A program made the translations under genes and the position numbers. The notes below the pieces were generated by a model. That model searched no databases, was not told the origin of the DNA, and saw nothing but the letters and a program-made list of their open reading frames with translations. This document shows positions 1-8,227 of a stretch of DNA of 64,000 nucleotides, one piece after another. The stretch comes from Embleya sp040605455. Lineage in GTDB: Bacteria > Actinomycetota > Actinomycetes > Streptomycetales > Streptomycetaceae. The first letter of the stretch is position 1. Each line of letters starts with the position of its first letter. The stretch lies in NCBI RefSeq assembly GCF_040605455.1, contig NZ_JBEXCV010000005.1:62001-126000 (forward strand), given 5' to 3'.

Positions 1-76
1 GAACGACGCCTTCCAGCATCTTTCGCGCGATCCGGATGTCGTGCAGGGTCACCGTGGCCGGGGCTGGGCTGCTCAT
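1..76 (-). CDS. Threonine ammonia-lyase-like protein, N-terminal fragment cut by window edge
   Basis: Only the first 25 codons are present, read leftward from an ATG at 76; the rest lies outside the window. The visible peptide contains VTLHDIRIARKMLEGV, which matches the start of PLP-dependent biosynthetic threonine dehydratases (IlvA: threonine to 2-oxobutanoate and ammonia). The catalytic lysine and the regulatory domain cannot be seen, so the family is inferred from a short stretch. A second, shorter threonine/serine dehydratase lies at 17936-18895. It has a different N-terminus, so the two are not a recent duplication. Confidence 0.55.
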   Translation of the reverse strand, partial: MSSPAPATVTLHDIRIARKMLEGVV

Positions 77-146
77 ACGCCGAGTGTCGCACCAACCGCC
101 CCTGCGGATGCGTCGGGTCTGCTGCGGCTCCGGTGGTTCCGGGCGT

Positions 147-644
147 TCAGGAGCCGGCCGGGGTACGGCTCTGTCGGCGCTCCATCGAGGCGTTGAAGCG
201 GGTGAGCAGCTCGGTGAATCGCTCGCGATCGTCCAGGCTCCAACCGGCGCAGATCTCCGCCATCAGGCGCTGCCGCGCATGCCGGACCTGGTGCAGCCGG
301 TCCCGGCCCTCGGCGGACAGTTCGAGCAGCACGGCGCGGCCGTCGTCGGGATTGGGCACCCGATCCACCAGGCCCTGTTCGACCAACGGGGTGACCTGCC
401 GGGTCACCGTGGACGAGTCGATCGTCATCGCCTGTGCGAGCGCCTTGACGCCCATCGGGCCGCCCGTCTCCAGCCGGCCGAGCAGCAGGTAGGCCGCACG
501 GTCCATCGAGTTGCGCAGTTCGCCGACGGCACCGAGCCGGGTCTGCTCGGCACGGCGCGCGAACAACGCCACCTCGTGCTGCAGGCGGTCGTAGAGCGGG
601 TCGGCAGAGCCGGTGGGGTCGTCATGGGCCTGGTCCGGTGTCAT
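147..644 (-). CDS. MarR-family transcriptional regulator
   Basis: A protein of 165 aa beginning at the ATG at 644. The ORF stays open upstream, but that extension is low-complexity and has no ribosome site. A winged-helix domain lies at about residues 40-130. It contains MGVKALAQAMTIDSSTVTRQ (recognition helix) and a wing with NPDDGRAVLLELSAEGRD, both typical of MarR. Flanking helices would form the dimer interface. MarR proteins usually repress adjacent genes or efflux functions and respond to small ligands. The genes on both sides (ilvA-like and a divergent sigma-like gene) give no clear target. Confidence 0.82.
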   Translation of the reverse strand: MTPDQAHDDPTGSADPLYDRLQHEVALFARRAEQTRLGAVGELRNSMDRAAYLLLGRLETGGPMGVKALAQAMTIDSSTVTRQVTPLVEQGLVDRVPNPDDGRAVLLELSAEGRDRLHQVRHARQRLMAEICAGWSLDDRERFTELLTRFNASMERRQSRTPAGS

Positions 645-940
645 CGCCGCTCGTTCGTCGATCGGATGTGGTGCTCCGAAGGATATTGCGCGGACCGGAT
701 CGGCGGGCCCCGACCGATCGATTCCACCCCGCTTTGGTGTCGGGCGTTCTACCGTGGCGACAACGGAGGGTTGTGCCTTCGTTGCCGGCCGGTGGGGGAT
801 CGTCGACGGCGACAAGTGGCAAGGGCGACATGTCGTCATACGCGACTACCCGAACAGGTGTGGGGCAGCAACTACAGAGAGCGGCGACGGCAACGGGCCG
901 GCCCCGGGGGCACCCGCTCGGCGGATCTGCGGGAGGGACC

Positions 941-1438
941 GTGCACAGGCGCGATGCTCGCGAGTTCGATCTCTTCGTCCATACCGTCGGCACCCGACTG
1001 TTGCAGGCCGCCGACCTGCTCACCGGCGACCGACAACGCGCCGAGCGCCGGGTCGAACGGGCCTTGGCGCATACGTGTGTGCACTGGAGCAGGCTGCCCG
1101 ACCAGGATCCGGTCCGCATCGCGTGGCGTGCGCTGATGGCCGGATACCTGGACCCGTGGCGACCGGGACCACGCGGCCATCGGAGCGAACTCCCAGGCGA
1201 GGGAGAGCCGTTCACAACCCTGGACCGCCTCGGCCGGGTCGAGCGGGCCACCGTGGTGCTGCGTCTGTACGCCCGCTTGGACGAGTACGACGCGGCCGAG
1301 GCGCTGGGGCTGCCGATCGAGACCGTGGCCGGGGCGTGGCGGCGCGGGATGGCCGAGGTGCTGGCCGGCGGCACGCTGTCGCACCCGCACCCGCGCCCGC
1401 AGCCGCGGCCGGTCGCGAGCGCGGAAGCGATCCGATGA
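941..1438 (+). CDS. ECF/SigE-like RNA polymerase sigma factor
   Basis: A protein of 165 aa starting at GTG 941, chosen because GGGAGGGACC lies directly upstream; an in-frame ATG at 830 is the alternative. The N-terminal part (REFDLFVHTVGTRLLQAADL) resembles sigma region 2 of the small SigE-like ECF group. The C-terminal part (LDRLGRVERATVVLRLYARL, then an HTH with EAALGLPIETVAGAWRRG-like spacing) resembles region 4. The conserved region 2 promoter-melting residues are weak, so its own sigma activity is uncertain. Its stop overlaps the start of the next gene by ATGA, so the two are translationally coupled and the downstream membrane protein could act as its anti-sigma partner. Confidence 0.7.
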   Translation: MHRRDAREFDLFVHTVGTRLLQAADLLTGDRQRAERRVERALAHTCVHWSRLPDQDPVRIAWRALMAGYLDPWRPGPRGHRSELPGEGEPFTTLDRLGRVERATVVLRLYARLDEYDAAEALGLPIETVAGAWRRGMAEVLAGGTLSHPHPRPQPRPVASAEAIR

Positions 1439-2151
1439 GCGTGAGCGCACCGACGCCGGGGGCGGCGGCGGACCCGGAGGAGATACCCCAGCCGCCGGAG
1501 TTCCCGTATCGGCCGCTGCCCGCAAACCTGGCCCGGCGGGTGCGACGGCGGGCGTCCCTGCGCCGACTGCGGCACCTGCTCGGGTCGGCGCTGTTGGCCG
1601 GCGCGGCGGTCGGCGGGTTGTGGCTGGCCACTCCCGGGACCGGCGGCGGAGGCGGATTGCCGCCGGCACCGCCGGACCCGACACCGCTGTGGCCGGTCGA
1701 GCACGACGAGCCGCCTTCGCCGCGCACCGACGTCGGGCTCGGCGGTTCGGTGTGGATCGACAACGCGGGACCCGAGCGCGGTTCGTCGTGGTGTCTGGGC
1801 AGCGTGGCCGAGCCGAGCGAGACGACCGAGCCGGGCGCGCCGACCTGCCGCTTCCTGCCGGCTCCCGGCCGGCTGGACACGACGGCCCTGGATCCGGGCG
1901 TGTACGCGCCGACCGGGCTACGCCTGGTGGTCGCGATCCTGATCGGCCAGAGCATGCCCGCCCCGGCGGTACGCGGCGAACTGCGCGAGCCGACCGGCGC
2001 CCGACAGATGCGCCTGGACCGCCCGCCCGGCCTCCCCGGCGTCGCCTACCTGTGGGCCTTCACCACCGAGACCCCGATCTCGATCACCATCTACGACGAG
2101 GCGGGCAACCTGGTGAGCGCGTGCTCGGCGTGCACGGAGACGACGCGTTAG
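1435..2151 (+). CDS. Single-pass membrane protein coupled to the sigma-like factor
   Basis: A protein of 238 aa whose ATG overlaps the sigma-gene stop (ATGA). Residues 1-45 are cytoplasmic and rich in Arg. One membrane segment (LLGSALLAGAAVGGLWLA) lies at about residues 48-65, followed by a Gly/Pro-rich linker and an extracytoplasmic domain of about 130 residues with four cysteines (WCLGS, TCRF, SACSAC), which could form disulfides. No zinc-binding anti-sigma motif is visible. The position and topology suggest a membrane partner of the sigma factor; no family was recognised. Confidence 0.75.
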   Translation: MSVSAPTPGAAADPEEIPQPPEFPYRPLPANLARRVRRRASLRRLRHLLGSALLAGAAVGGLWLATPGTGGGGGLPPAPPDPTPLWPVEHDEPPSPRTDVGLGGSVWIDNAGPERGSSWCLGSVAEPSETTEPGAPTCRFLPAPGRLDTTALDPGVYAPTGLRLVVAILIGQSMPAPAVRGELREPTGARQMRLDRPPGLPGVAYLWAFTTETPISITIYDEAGNLVSACSACTETTR

Positions 2152-2188
2152 CCCAGGCAACCATCCCGCGGCTCGCGAAGGCTCGCGT

Positions 2189-2246
2189 CGAGCGCCGGGC
2201 GAGCCGATCTCGGCCCGTCAGCCGATCTCGGCCCGTTCGGCGCTCG
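2189..2246. terminator. Convergent-gene hairpin enclosing an 18-bp-period direct repeat
   Basis: Between the rightward membrane-protein gene (stop 2151) and the leftward metB (stop 2295) lie inverted arms CGAGCGCCG (2189-2197) and CGGCGCTCG (2238-2246). The loop holds two copies of AGCCGATCTCGGCCCGT (2202-2218 and 2220-2236), each itself partly palindromic (CCGATCTCGG). There is no T-tract, so termination is inferred from position only. Confidence 0.4.
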
Positions 2247-2294
2247 AGCACGCCGGACCCGCGGGCCGGCCCCGCCGCGCAAGCCGCGGGGACC

Positions 2295-3443
2295 TCAGCC
2301 CAGGGCCCTTTCCAGGTCTGCCAGCAGGTCGTCGGCGGACTCGATGCCGACGGACAGACGGACCAGGTCGCCGGGCACCTCCAGCGGCGAGCCGGCCGCC
2401 GAGGCGTGGGTCATCCGGCCCGGGTGCTCGATCAGCGACTCGACGCCGCCGAGCGACTCGCCCAGGATGAACAACTCGGTCCGGTTGCACACCTGTACGG
2501 CGGCCTCCTCGCCACCGTTCACCCGGAACGACACCATGCCGCCGAACGCCTTCATCTGCTTGACCGCGACGTCGTGTCCCGAGTGCCCGGGCAGCCCGGG
2601 ATACAGCACCTCGCTCACCCGCGGGTGACGCGACAGCAGGTCCACGATCCGCTCGGCGTTCGCGCAGTGCCGGTCCATCCGGACCCCGAGGGTTTTCAGA
2701 CCGCGCAGCGTCAACCACGCGTCGAACGGCGCGGGTACCGCGCCCATCGCGTTCTGGTGGAAGACCAACTCGGCGGCCAACTCCGCGTTGTTCACCACGA
2801 GCGCGCCGCCGATGACGTCGGAGTGCCCGCCCATGTACTTCGTCGTCGAGTGCACGACGACGTCGGCGCCCAGAGTCAGCGGCTGCTGGAGGTATGGCGA
2901 GGCGAACGTGTTGTCCACCACGAGGAGCGCGCCCGCGTCGTGCGCGACGCCCGCCAGCGCGGCGATGTCCGCGACGCCGAGCAGCGGGTTGCTCGGCGTC
3001 TCACACCACACGAGCCGGGTGACGCCCGGCCGGATCGCGGCGCGCACCGCGTCGAGGTCGCCGGCGTGCGCGGGGGTGTACTCGATGCCCCACCGGGAGG
3101 CGACCTTCGCGAACAGTCGGAAGGTGCCGCCGTAGGCGTCGTCCGGGATCACCGCGTGGTCGCCGGGGGCGCACAGGGAGCGCAGCAGGCAATCCTCGGC
3201 GGCCAGGCCGGACGCGAAGGTCAGTGCCCTGGTGCCGTCCTCCAGGGCCGCGATGCATTCCTCGAGCGCGGTACGGGTCGGGTTGCCGGAACGGCTGTAC
3301 TCGTAGCCGCCGCGCAGCCCGCCGACGCCGTCCTGCTTGTACGTGGACACCTGGTAGATCGGCGGAACCACGGCCCCGGTCAGCGGGTCGGGTTCCTGCC
3401 CGGCATGGATCGCCAGGGTCTCAAAGCCGTGCGATTGGGTCAT
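2295..3443 (-). CDS. metB: Cystathionine gamma-synthase / gamma-lyase (PLP-dependent)
   Basis: A protein of 382 aa starting at ATG 3443, a normal length for the Cys/Met metabolism PLP family. It shows the family's YSRSGNPTR region near residue 50, ASGLAAEDCLL near residue 80, WCETPSNPLL near 147, VVDNTFASPY near 177, and the PLP-lysine motif HSTTKYMGGH with Lys202. The enzyme would join O-succinyl- or O-acetyl-homoserine with cysteine to make cystathionine, or cleave cystathionine. Sequence alone does not separate synthase from lyase; the symbol follows the usual actinobacterial annotation. It is cytoplasmic and transcribed alone. Confidence 0.88.
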   Translation of the reverse strand: MTQSHGFETLAIHAGQEPDPLTGAVVPPIYQVSTYKQDGVGGLRGGYEYSRSGNPTRTALEECIAALEDGTRALTFASGLAAEDCLLRSLCAPGDHAVIPDDAYGGTFRLFAKVASRWGIEYTPAHAGDLDAVRAAIRPGVTRLVWCETPSNPLLGVADIAALAGVAHDAGALLVVDNTFASPYLQQPLTLGADVVVHSTTKYMGGHSDVIGGALVVNNAELAAELVFHQNAMGAVPAPFDAWLTLRGLKTLGVRMDRHCANAERIVDLLSRHPRVSEVLYPGLPGHSGHDVAVKQMKAFGGMVSFRVNGGEEAAVQVCNRTELFILGESLGGVESLIEHPGRMTHASAAGSPLEVPGDLVRLSVGIESADDLLADLERALG

Positions 3444-3575
3444 GACCGGAACGTTAGTCGCCCGAGCGGGCGGCCGCTCCCACGTCACTCGCGCGGAAGT
3501 GCGCATCGAGGGGCGGCCGGACCGCAGTCCGCCGGACGCGAACGCCGGACGGGCCGGAGACGACCTCGGACGCGG

Positions 3576-4367
3576 CTACCGGCGCACCAGCCGGTCCAGC
3601 ATCAGGCGGGCCGCCTGGGTGGTGCGGGTGCGTACGTCGGGCATGCGGTCGGCGGTGGGGGCGCTGAAGTAGGACGACATCACGACGGTGTCCTTGCGCA
3701 GTGTCAACACGACGTACGGGTACGGCCCGCCGCCGCCCTTGGGGTACATCAGGCCCTCCTCGGCGAACGCCTCGTCCGCCTCGGCGAAGGTGGGCTGCGC
3801 GGCGCCGGGGGTGTCCTTGGCCTGGGTGCCGTCCGTGTAGGTCCGGGTCGGACAACGATCCTCGACCTGGTGCGCGTTCTGCACCTGCTCGTGCGCGCCG
3901 CGCACGTCCTTGTGCACGATCACGGTGGTGCTGCCGCTGGAGAGCACCGACGCCTGCGCGGTCTCCGGCAGTTGAATCTGGCGCACCCACTGGCCGACGA
4001 TGCTCGCCGGCAGCGGCACGTTCTGCTGCGTGCAGTCGGCGGCGTAGTCCGTCCAGGTCTCGCCGGCGAACTCGTACGTGCTCTGCCTGGCGAAGCCGCT
4101 CCCCCAGTCCTCCGGCGTGAGGGCGAGCGACGCGGCCAGGGCCTGTGCCTGCTCCGGGGTACGGCTCGGCGGCGCCGACGTGCCGGTCGGGCGGGTCGTG
4201 GTGGTGGTGGTCGGGCCGGGGCCCTTGGCCACCGGGGCGGTGCCGGTGGGTGACGCGTTCGGGTTGATCGCGAACGGGTCGCCGCCGCCGTCGGCGCAGC
4301 CCGCGAGCAGCAGGACGCCGAGAACCGGACCGATCGCGCGAACCACCGCTCTGCCTGTGCCGTACAT
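3576..4367 (-). CDS. Secreted lipoprotein, paralogue of the next gene
   Basis: A protein of 263 aa with a lipoprotein signal peptide: positive start, hydrophobic core, lipobox LLAGC with the lipidated Cys at about residue 24. A Thr/Pro-rich linker (residues 40-70) leads to a domain of about 190 residues with TPEDWGSGF and two or more cysteines. It shares the order lipobox, disordered linker, (T/V)P(E/K)DWG motif, single Cys pairs and a final hydrophobic helix with the gene at 4423-5271. Both probably arose by tandem duplication. The fold looks like an extracellular sensor or PknH-C-type domain, but no function can be assigned. Confidence 0.8.
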   Translation of the reverse strand: MYGTGRAVVRAIGPVLGVLLLAGCADGGGDPFAINPNASPTGTAPVAKGPGPTTTTTTRPTGTSAPPSRTPEQAQALAASLALTPEDWGSGFARQSTYEFAGETWTDYAADCTQQNVPLPASIVGQWVRQIQLPETAQASVLSSGSTTVIVHKDVRGAHEQVQNAHQVEDRCPTRTYTDGTQAKDTPGAAQPTFAEADEAFAEEGLMYPKGGGGPYPYVVLTLRKDTVVMSSYFSAPTADRMPDVRTRTTQAARLMLDRLVRR

Positions 4368-4422
4368 GCCGATGCCCCCCGTAGGCGTGAAGCCCCATGG
4401 TAATCAGCGGGCTCGCGCGGGG

Positions 4423-5271
4423 TCAGCGCAGTTGCACCCGGGTTCGCGCGACCATCTTGGCCAGCGCGTCGATGGCCTGGTTCTTGGCAGACTCGAAGGT
4501 CTTGTCGCCCCGGTCCACGACCGCGGCGGTGAGCACCATCTGGCCTTGACGGGCCGTCACCCACACGTACTGGAACGGCGGTCCGCCACCCCTGCCGAAC
4601 CACTGGGCGCGCGCCACGTGCACCTCGTCGATGCCCGGCACGGTCAGGTCGAAGACCTGGATGCCGTTCAACTTCTCGTCTCCGGCGAGCACCTGGTTCG
4701 GGCAGCGCCGTCCGTCGGCGATCGCGGCCCGCATGTCGGTCTGCGCCGCGGCGGTATCGGCGTACACGGTCGCGGAGGACGTCGCGAGCGTCTTGCTGAG
4801 GTTGTCCGCGCTCGGTTGGCCGTCCGGGATGTAGACGTAGCGCGCCATGGTCGCGAGCGCGCCCGGCACGGTGCCCTGGACGACCTGCTTGCAGTCGGTG
4901 CCGGTGATCACCCGATCGAGGCCGCCGTACTCGTAGCTGCGCTCCTGGGGGACGTAGGTCGGGCCCCAGTCCTTGGGCACCAGCGCGACCGTCGCGACCA
5001 GCGTCTTGGCCTGCGCGGTGGTGAGTGGGACGTCGGCGCGCGTGGTCGCGGTGGGGCTCGGCGGAGCGCTGGTCACCGGCGGCTCGGGGGTGACCGGGTC
5101 CGGCGACGGCGGCGGAGGCGGCTCGGTGGTCTGATCCCGACTCGCGCTCGCGGTGGGCGAGTCGGTCGCCCCCAGGCCGAACGGACCGTCCTTGGAGGAG
5201 CCACCCTGACACCCGACCACGAGCGTGCCGCTCACGATCAGGGCCGCCCCCGCCGCCATCACCCGCATCAT
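4423..5271 (-). CDS. Secreted lipoprotein, paralogue of the preceding gene
   Basis: A protein of 282 aa starting at ATG 5271, with GCGGGGGC upstream as ribosome site; a second ATG follows directly. It has a signal peptide with lipobox VVGC (Cys21), a Pro/Thr linker (residues 45-80), and a domain beginning LTTAQAKTLVATVALVPKDWG. Cysteines at about 127 and 190 match those in the paralogue, suggesting a conserved disulfide. It lies upstream of, and in the same direction as, its paralogue, 55 bp away, so they are likely co-transcribed. Function unknown. Confidence 0.82.
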   Translation of the reverse strand: MMRVMAAGAALIVSGTLVVGCQGGSSKDGPFGLGATDSPTASASRDQTTEPPPPPSPDPVTPEPPVTSAPPSPTATTRADVPLTTAQAKTLVATVALVPKDWGPTYVPQERSYEYGGLDRVITGTDCKQVVQGTVPGALATMARYVYIPDGQPSADNLSKTLATSSATVYADTAAAQTDMRAAIADGRRCPNQVLAGDEKLNGIQVFDLTVPGIDEVHVARAQWFGRGGGPPFQYVWVTARQGQMVLTAAVVDRGDKTFESAKNQAIDALAKMVARTRVQLR

Positions 5272-5453
5272 GGAATGCCCCCGCTTTCCGCACACGTCGC
5301 CTCGACAACCATTGAAGCCGGTGGCGCGGGCTCCCGGGCGCGAACGCACGTACTGCGGCGCCCCTTTCGGCGCCGTCCGCGAAATCCGCACGCGCGCCGT
5401 CCGACTCCGACCCGGGTCTACGCGGATTCCCTGTGAGTTGTATGGGAGTTCGA

Positions 5454-5491
5454 TCGGCGGGCGGCACCTCGGGACCCGCCGACCGCTTTTT
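5454..5491 (+). terminator. Possible rho-independent terminator
   Basis: Inverted arms TCGGCGGG (5454-5461) and CCCGCCGA (5475-5482) are followed by CCGCTTTTT. On the plus strand this has the form of an intrinsic terminator, yet no complete rightward gene ends here. It may be left over from a lost gene, or it may simply insulate the two convergent remnants. Confidence 0.35.
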
Positions 5492-5503
5492 GCGTGATCC
5501 GTG

Positions 5504-5650
5504 CTATTTGCCGTAGTAGTACCGGCAGGCAGCGATCCGAATGTGGTCGTCCGCGATCTTGTGGACGAGGCGGTGTTCGTCGGTGATCCGGCGCGACCGG
5601 TAGCCCCGGAAGCCGGGCGAGTCCCCCGGCACCTCGACCAACCTTCCGTA
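5504..5650 (-). pseudogene. C-terminal remnant of a YoeB/Txe-type toxin
   Basis: Read leftward to a TAG at 5504-5506, this stretch encodes about 48 residues ending FRGYRSRRITDEHRLVHKI and ACRYYYGK. These match the C-terminal third of YoeB/Txe mRNA interferases, including the catalytic-loop Arg (SRRI) and the EHRLV strand. The usual ending is CRYHY; here the catalytic His is Tyr. The N-terminal half is absent and the frame has no start codon with a ribosome site; upstream DNA belongs to another gene on the opposite strand. It is a decayed toxin gene and should be inactive. Confidence 0.65.
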
Positions 5651-5685
5651 ATGACATGATTTATTCGTCTTGCGGAGGTGGGATC

Positions 5686-6222
5686 TTGTTCGGCGGCTCC
5701 AGCCGCTTCAGCGGCTCCAGTGAATCGAGTGCGCCCAACCGGCGGGCCGAGCCCGTGCAGCGGCTGTTGTTCGGTGGCGTGTACGGAACGGTGCTGGCCA
5801 GCGCGATGGCCGCTGCCCTGGCACAGGACGGCGGGGTATCCAATCCCGGCTACGACGCGCTGTGGGTACTGCTCGCGGCGCTGGCGTCGGCCGCGGCGCA
5901 CGGCTACGCGCATGCCATCGCACACCGCACCGCCGACCCCACGACGGTCGCCGCGAGCACCGCGCGGTCCGTACTGACCGAGTGGCCCCTGGTCGCGGCG
6001 GTACTGCCGACGGTGGCGGCGCTGCTCGGCGCGCACGCGAGATGGTGGGGCGAGGAGCCCGCGATCGAGGTGGTGCTGCTCCTGAATACGGCGACCCTGT
6101 TCGGCTGGGGCCTGTCCGCGGCCCGGGTGGCCGGCCGGAGCTGGGCCGCGGCCTGCCGGGTCGGCGGGGTGGACATGCTGCTCGGCCTGTTCATCGTGGG
6201 GGCCAACACACTGAGCAAGTAG
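5686..6222 (+). CDS. Hypothetical multi-pass membrane protein
   Basis: Start assigned to TTG 5686 because GGAGGTGGGATC lies just before it; an upstream ATG at 5656 has no such site. The 178-aa product begins with a Ser/Gly-rich tail and has about four hydrophobic helices (around residues 27-46, 56-75, 100-120 and 130-150), with a final helix near the C-terminus (DMLLGLFIVGAN). It resembles small actinobacterial integral membrane proteins of unknown role. It lies between a toxin remnant and an antitoxin remnant. Confidence 0.7.
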   Translation: MFGGSSRFSGSSESSAPNRRAEPVQRLLFGGVYGTVLASAMAAALAQDGGVSNPGYDALWVLLAALASAAAHGYAHAIAHRTADPTTVAASTARSVLTEWPLVAAVLPTVAALLGAHARWWGEEPAIEVVLLLNTATLFGWGLSAARVAGRSWAAACRVGGVDMLLGLFIVGANTLSK

Positions 6223-6337
6223 CCCCGAAGGCCGCGCCGGCGAGACACGGTCGGTGTGCGAGGTCGAGCGCGCCAGGAGCGCGCTGCGACGATGCATCGA
6301 CCAGGCTCATACAGCCGACGACGGTGGGGGGTGGAGC

Positions 6338-6529
6338 ATGACCGGGCGCAGTGACCGGCAGCAGATCCGCTCACGGCGGATGACGGAGGCCGGTGCGGAG
6401 GAGGCCTACGAGGCGGCTCGGATCGCGTTCGAGCTCGGGCGCAGCCCCACCATCCAGGTTCCAAAGCGCCTGGCCAAGGCGCCGGATGTCGAGTCGATGG
6501 TCCGCTTGGCGCCGCATACGGCGGCCTGA
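6338..6529 (+). pseudogene. XRE-type antitoxin remnant lacking its HTH core
   Basis: An open frame of 63 codons with a good ribosome site (GGGGGTGGAGC before ATG 6338). The first part, RRMTEAGAEEAYEAARIAFELG, matches the N-terminal helix of HigA-like antitoxins. The second part, SPTIQVPKRLAKAPDVESMVRL, matches the helix that follows the HTH (usual form: TPTLPVLERLAxALDxELxVRL). The roughly 30-residue HTH that should separate them is missing, so the two halves are joined directly by an in-frame internal deletion. It might still be translated but should not bind DNA. Confidence 0.6.
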
Positions 6530-6641
6530 CCGGCGTTCGCCGTCGTCCCCGAGTGTGGGTCGTGATGGTCCCCGTCTTGTCGTGGGCCGGGTGCTGTGCC
6601 ATATATGTCTAGACCAATTACTCTCGGTGGAGAGAGGCATC

Positions 6642-7655
6642 GTGGCGCGACGGATGGCTTGGATCGGCTTGTCGGGGTTGGCCGTTGCGCTTGTGGTGGC
6701 GGGATGTTCCAAGGACGCGCGGGACACCACGGCGCCGGCGGTGCCCGGTGAGGTCAGTGCGCTCGCGTCGAGTTCGGTGTCGGTGCACGTGATGTGGCGC
6801 GCCGATCCGGACGTCGCGGTGTTCGAGGTGTATCGCGGGGACGCGAAAGTGCTGGACGTGATCGGCGGGCGGCACATGGTGGATGTCGGCGGGCTGACTC
6901 CGGAAACCGCGTACGCGTTCTCCGTACGGGCGCGGGACCGGGCCGGGAACGTGTCGCCGGCGAGCGCGTCGGTGCCGGCCACGACGTTGTCCGTGGCCCG
7001 GGGCGAACGGGTGCCGCCGACCGCCCCGCGCGACGTGCGCGGGCAGGCCCGGGGGGCCGGCGGCGCGACGCTGGCCTGGGAGGCCGCCACGGACGACGTG
7101 GGGGTGAGCGCGTACGACATCTGGCAGGCCGGCGTGCGGGTGCACAGCGTCGCCGGGGATCTGACCACGGCGGTGGTCACCGGCCTGCGACCGGGCACCG
7201 AGTACAGCTTCACCGTCACCGCTCGCGACGCGGCGGACAACAAGTCACCGGAGAGCAACGCGGTGACCGTGGTCACCGAGCAGGGCGCCGGGGACGGTCG
7301 CGACACCGCGCCGACCGGGCTGCGGGCGGTGTCTCGGATCGCGGTGGACGGCACGTACGTGGACCTGAGTTGGACGCCACCGGATGTCGACGGGACGGTC
7401 GCGAGCTACGAGGTGTACCTGGACGGGAAGTTCCTGACCACGGTGATGTGGGGCGTGGCACCGCCGCCCGGGACGGCGCAGTACAGCCTTCCGCTGGGTG
7501 ACCGGCCGGTGGGCGGACATGTGCTGAAGATCCGCGGCCGGTTGCCGGACGGCAAGTGGGGCGCCTTCTCCGCCGACCTGACCCTGACGAACGCGCCGTC
7601 GGCTTCGGACCCGGCGACGACCACGACGGCACCGACCGGGCCGGGCGGCTCCTGA
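6642..7655 (+). CDS. Lipoprotein with three fibronectin type III domains
   Basis: A protein of 337 aa starting at GTG 6642, with GGAGAGAGG upstream. A signal peptide ends in lipobox VVAGC (Cys at about residue 21). Three FN3 repeats follow (about residues 30-115, 122-212 and 222-315), each with the AYxFSVRARDxAGN / EYSFTVTARDAADN type of F-G strand region. A Thr/Pro/Gly tail ends the protein. FN3 lipoproteins are displayed on the cell surface, and the repeats normally act as spacers or carbohydrate-associated modules. No catalytic domain is present, which is unusual because FN3 repeats in streptomycetes usually accompany glycosidases. Confidence 0.85.
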   Translation: MARRMAWIGLSGLAVALVVAGCSKDARDTTAPAVPGEVSALASSSVSVHVMWRADPDVAVFEVYRGDAKVLDVIGGRHMVDVGGLTPETAYAFSVRARDRAGNVSPASASVPATTLSVARGERVPPTAPRDVRGQARGAGGATLAWEAATDDVGVSAYDIWQAGVRVHSVAGDLTTAVVTGLRPGTEYSFTVTARDAADNKSPESNAVTVVTEQGAGDGRDTAPTGLRAVSRIAVDGTYVDLSWTPPDVDGTVASYEVYLDGKFLTTVMWGVAPPPGTAQYSLPLGDRPVGGHVLKIRGRLPDGKWGAFSADLTLTNAPSASDPATTTTAPTGPGGS

Positions 7656-7696
7656 GGACCGGGTCCCGAGAGCCGGCCCGGGCGGCCGGGGGAGCG

Positions 7697-8200
7697 TCAG
7701 CGCGAGCGCGAGGCGCGGGTCGCGCGGGCGGACCTGGTGGAGCCGGTCGGGTTCTCCGGGACGGTCGGCATCGCCGAGCGCGGGGCGCGCGCCGCGCGAC
7801 CGCTCGGCTTGGCGACCGGGCCGATCTCGCGGGTCAGCCACAGGCAGATGACGTTGACGACGTAGTTGAGCTCGGCCTTGTCCAGCGGCCGGCCCTTGGG
7901 GATGGCGTGCAGTTCTTCGAGGCAGCCTCGGCAGCACGTGCCGGTGGCGTGCTGGGCGACGAACACCGGATGGCCGCGGTACGGGGTCTGTCGGCCGTCC
8001 TTGCTGGGCTTCGCGGGACCCAGGCGCCGCGCGACCAGGTCGTACGCGTACCAGCGCACGCCGGATTCGCCCAGCGTCAGGGCGACCGTGCGCTCCCGGC
8101 CGGGCAGGTGGAACTTGGCGCGGGACGGGAGCTTGCCGATCGCGTCCAGGCGGGCGTCGAGCGGCTCGGGCCTGGCGCCCTTGGAGGTCTTGGTTGTCAT
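7697..8200 (-). CDS. DUF4186 domain protein
   Basis: A protein of 167 aa. The core (residues 14-125) carries the DUF4186 pattern: LDARLDAIGKLPSRAKFHL, HPVFVAQHATGTCCRGCLEE, and IPKGRPLDKAELNYVVNVI. The CCRGC segment with an upstream His could bind metal. The C-terminal 40 residues are a disordered Ser/Arg/Pro tail not usual for the family. DUF4186 has no known role. The neighbours (an FN3 lipoprotein converging and a GNAT gene upstream) do not suggest one. Confidence 0.75.
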   Translation of the reverse strand: MTTKTSKGARPEPLDARLDAIGKLPSRAKFHLPGRERTVALTLGESGVRWYAYDLVARRLGPAKPSKDGRQTPYRGHPVFVAQHATGTCCRGCLEELHAIPKGRPLDKAELNYVVNVICLWLTREIGPVAKPSGRAARAPRSAMPTVPENPTGSTRSARATRASRSR

Positions 8201-8227
8201 ATCGCCTCCAACGGTAACCCGTCCGGC

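Noticed and set aside
1620..4253. Very long open frame of 877 codons on the plus strand
   Set aside because: It runs antisense to metB and the lipoproteins. The frame is open only because high GC at third positions removes stops; composition is Arg/Gly/Pro-rich with no domain.
5454..6529. A working toxin-antitoxin pair made of the YoeB-like and XRE-like pieces
   Set aside because: The toxin piece lacks its N-terminal half and catalytic His, the antitoxin piece lacks its HTH, the families do not normally pair, and a membrane-protein gene separates them.
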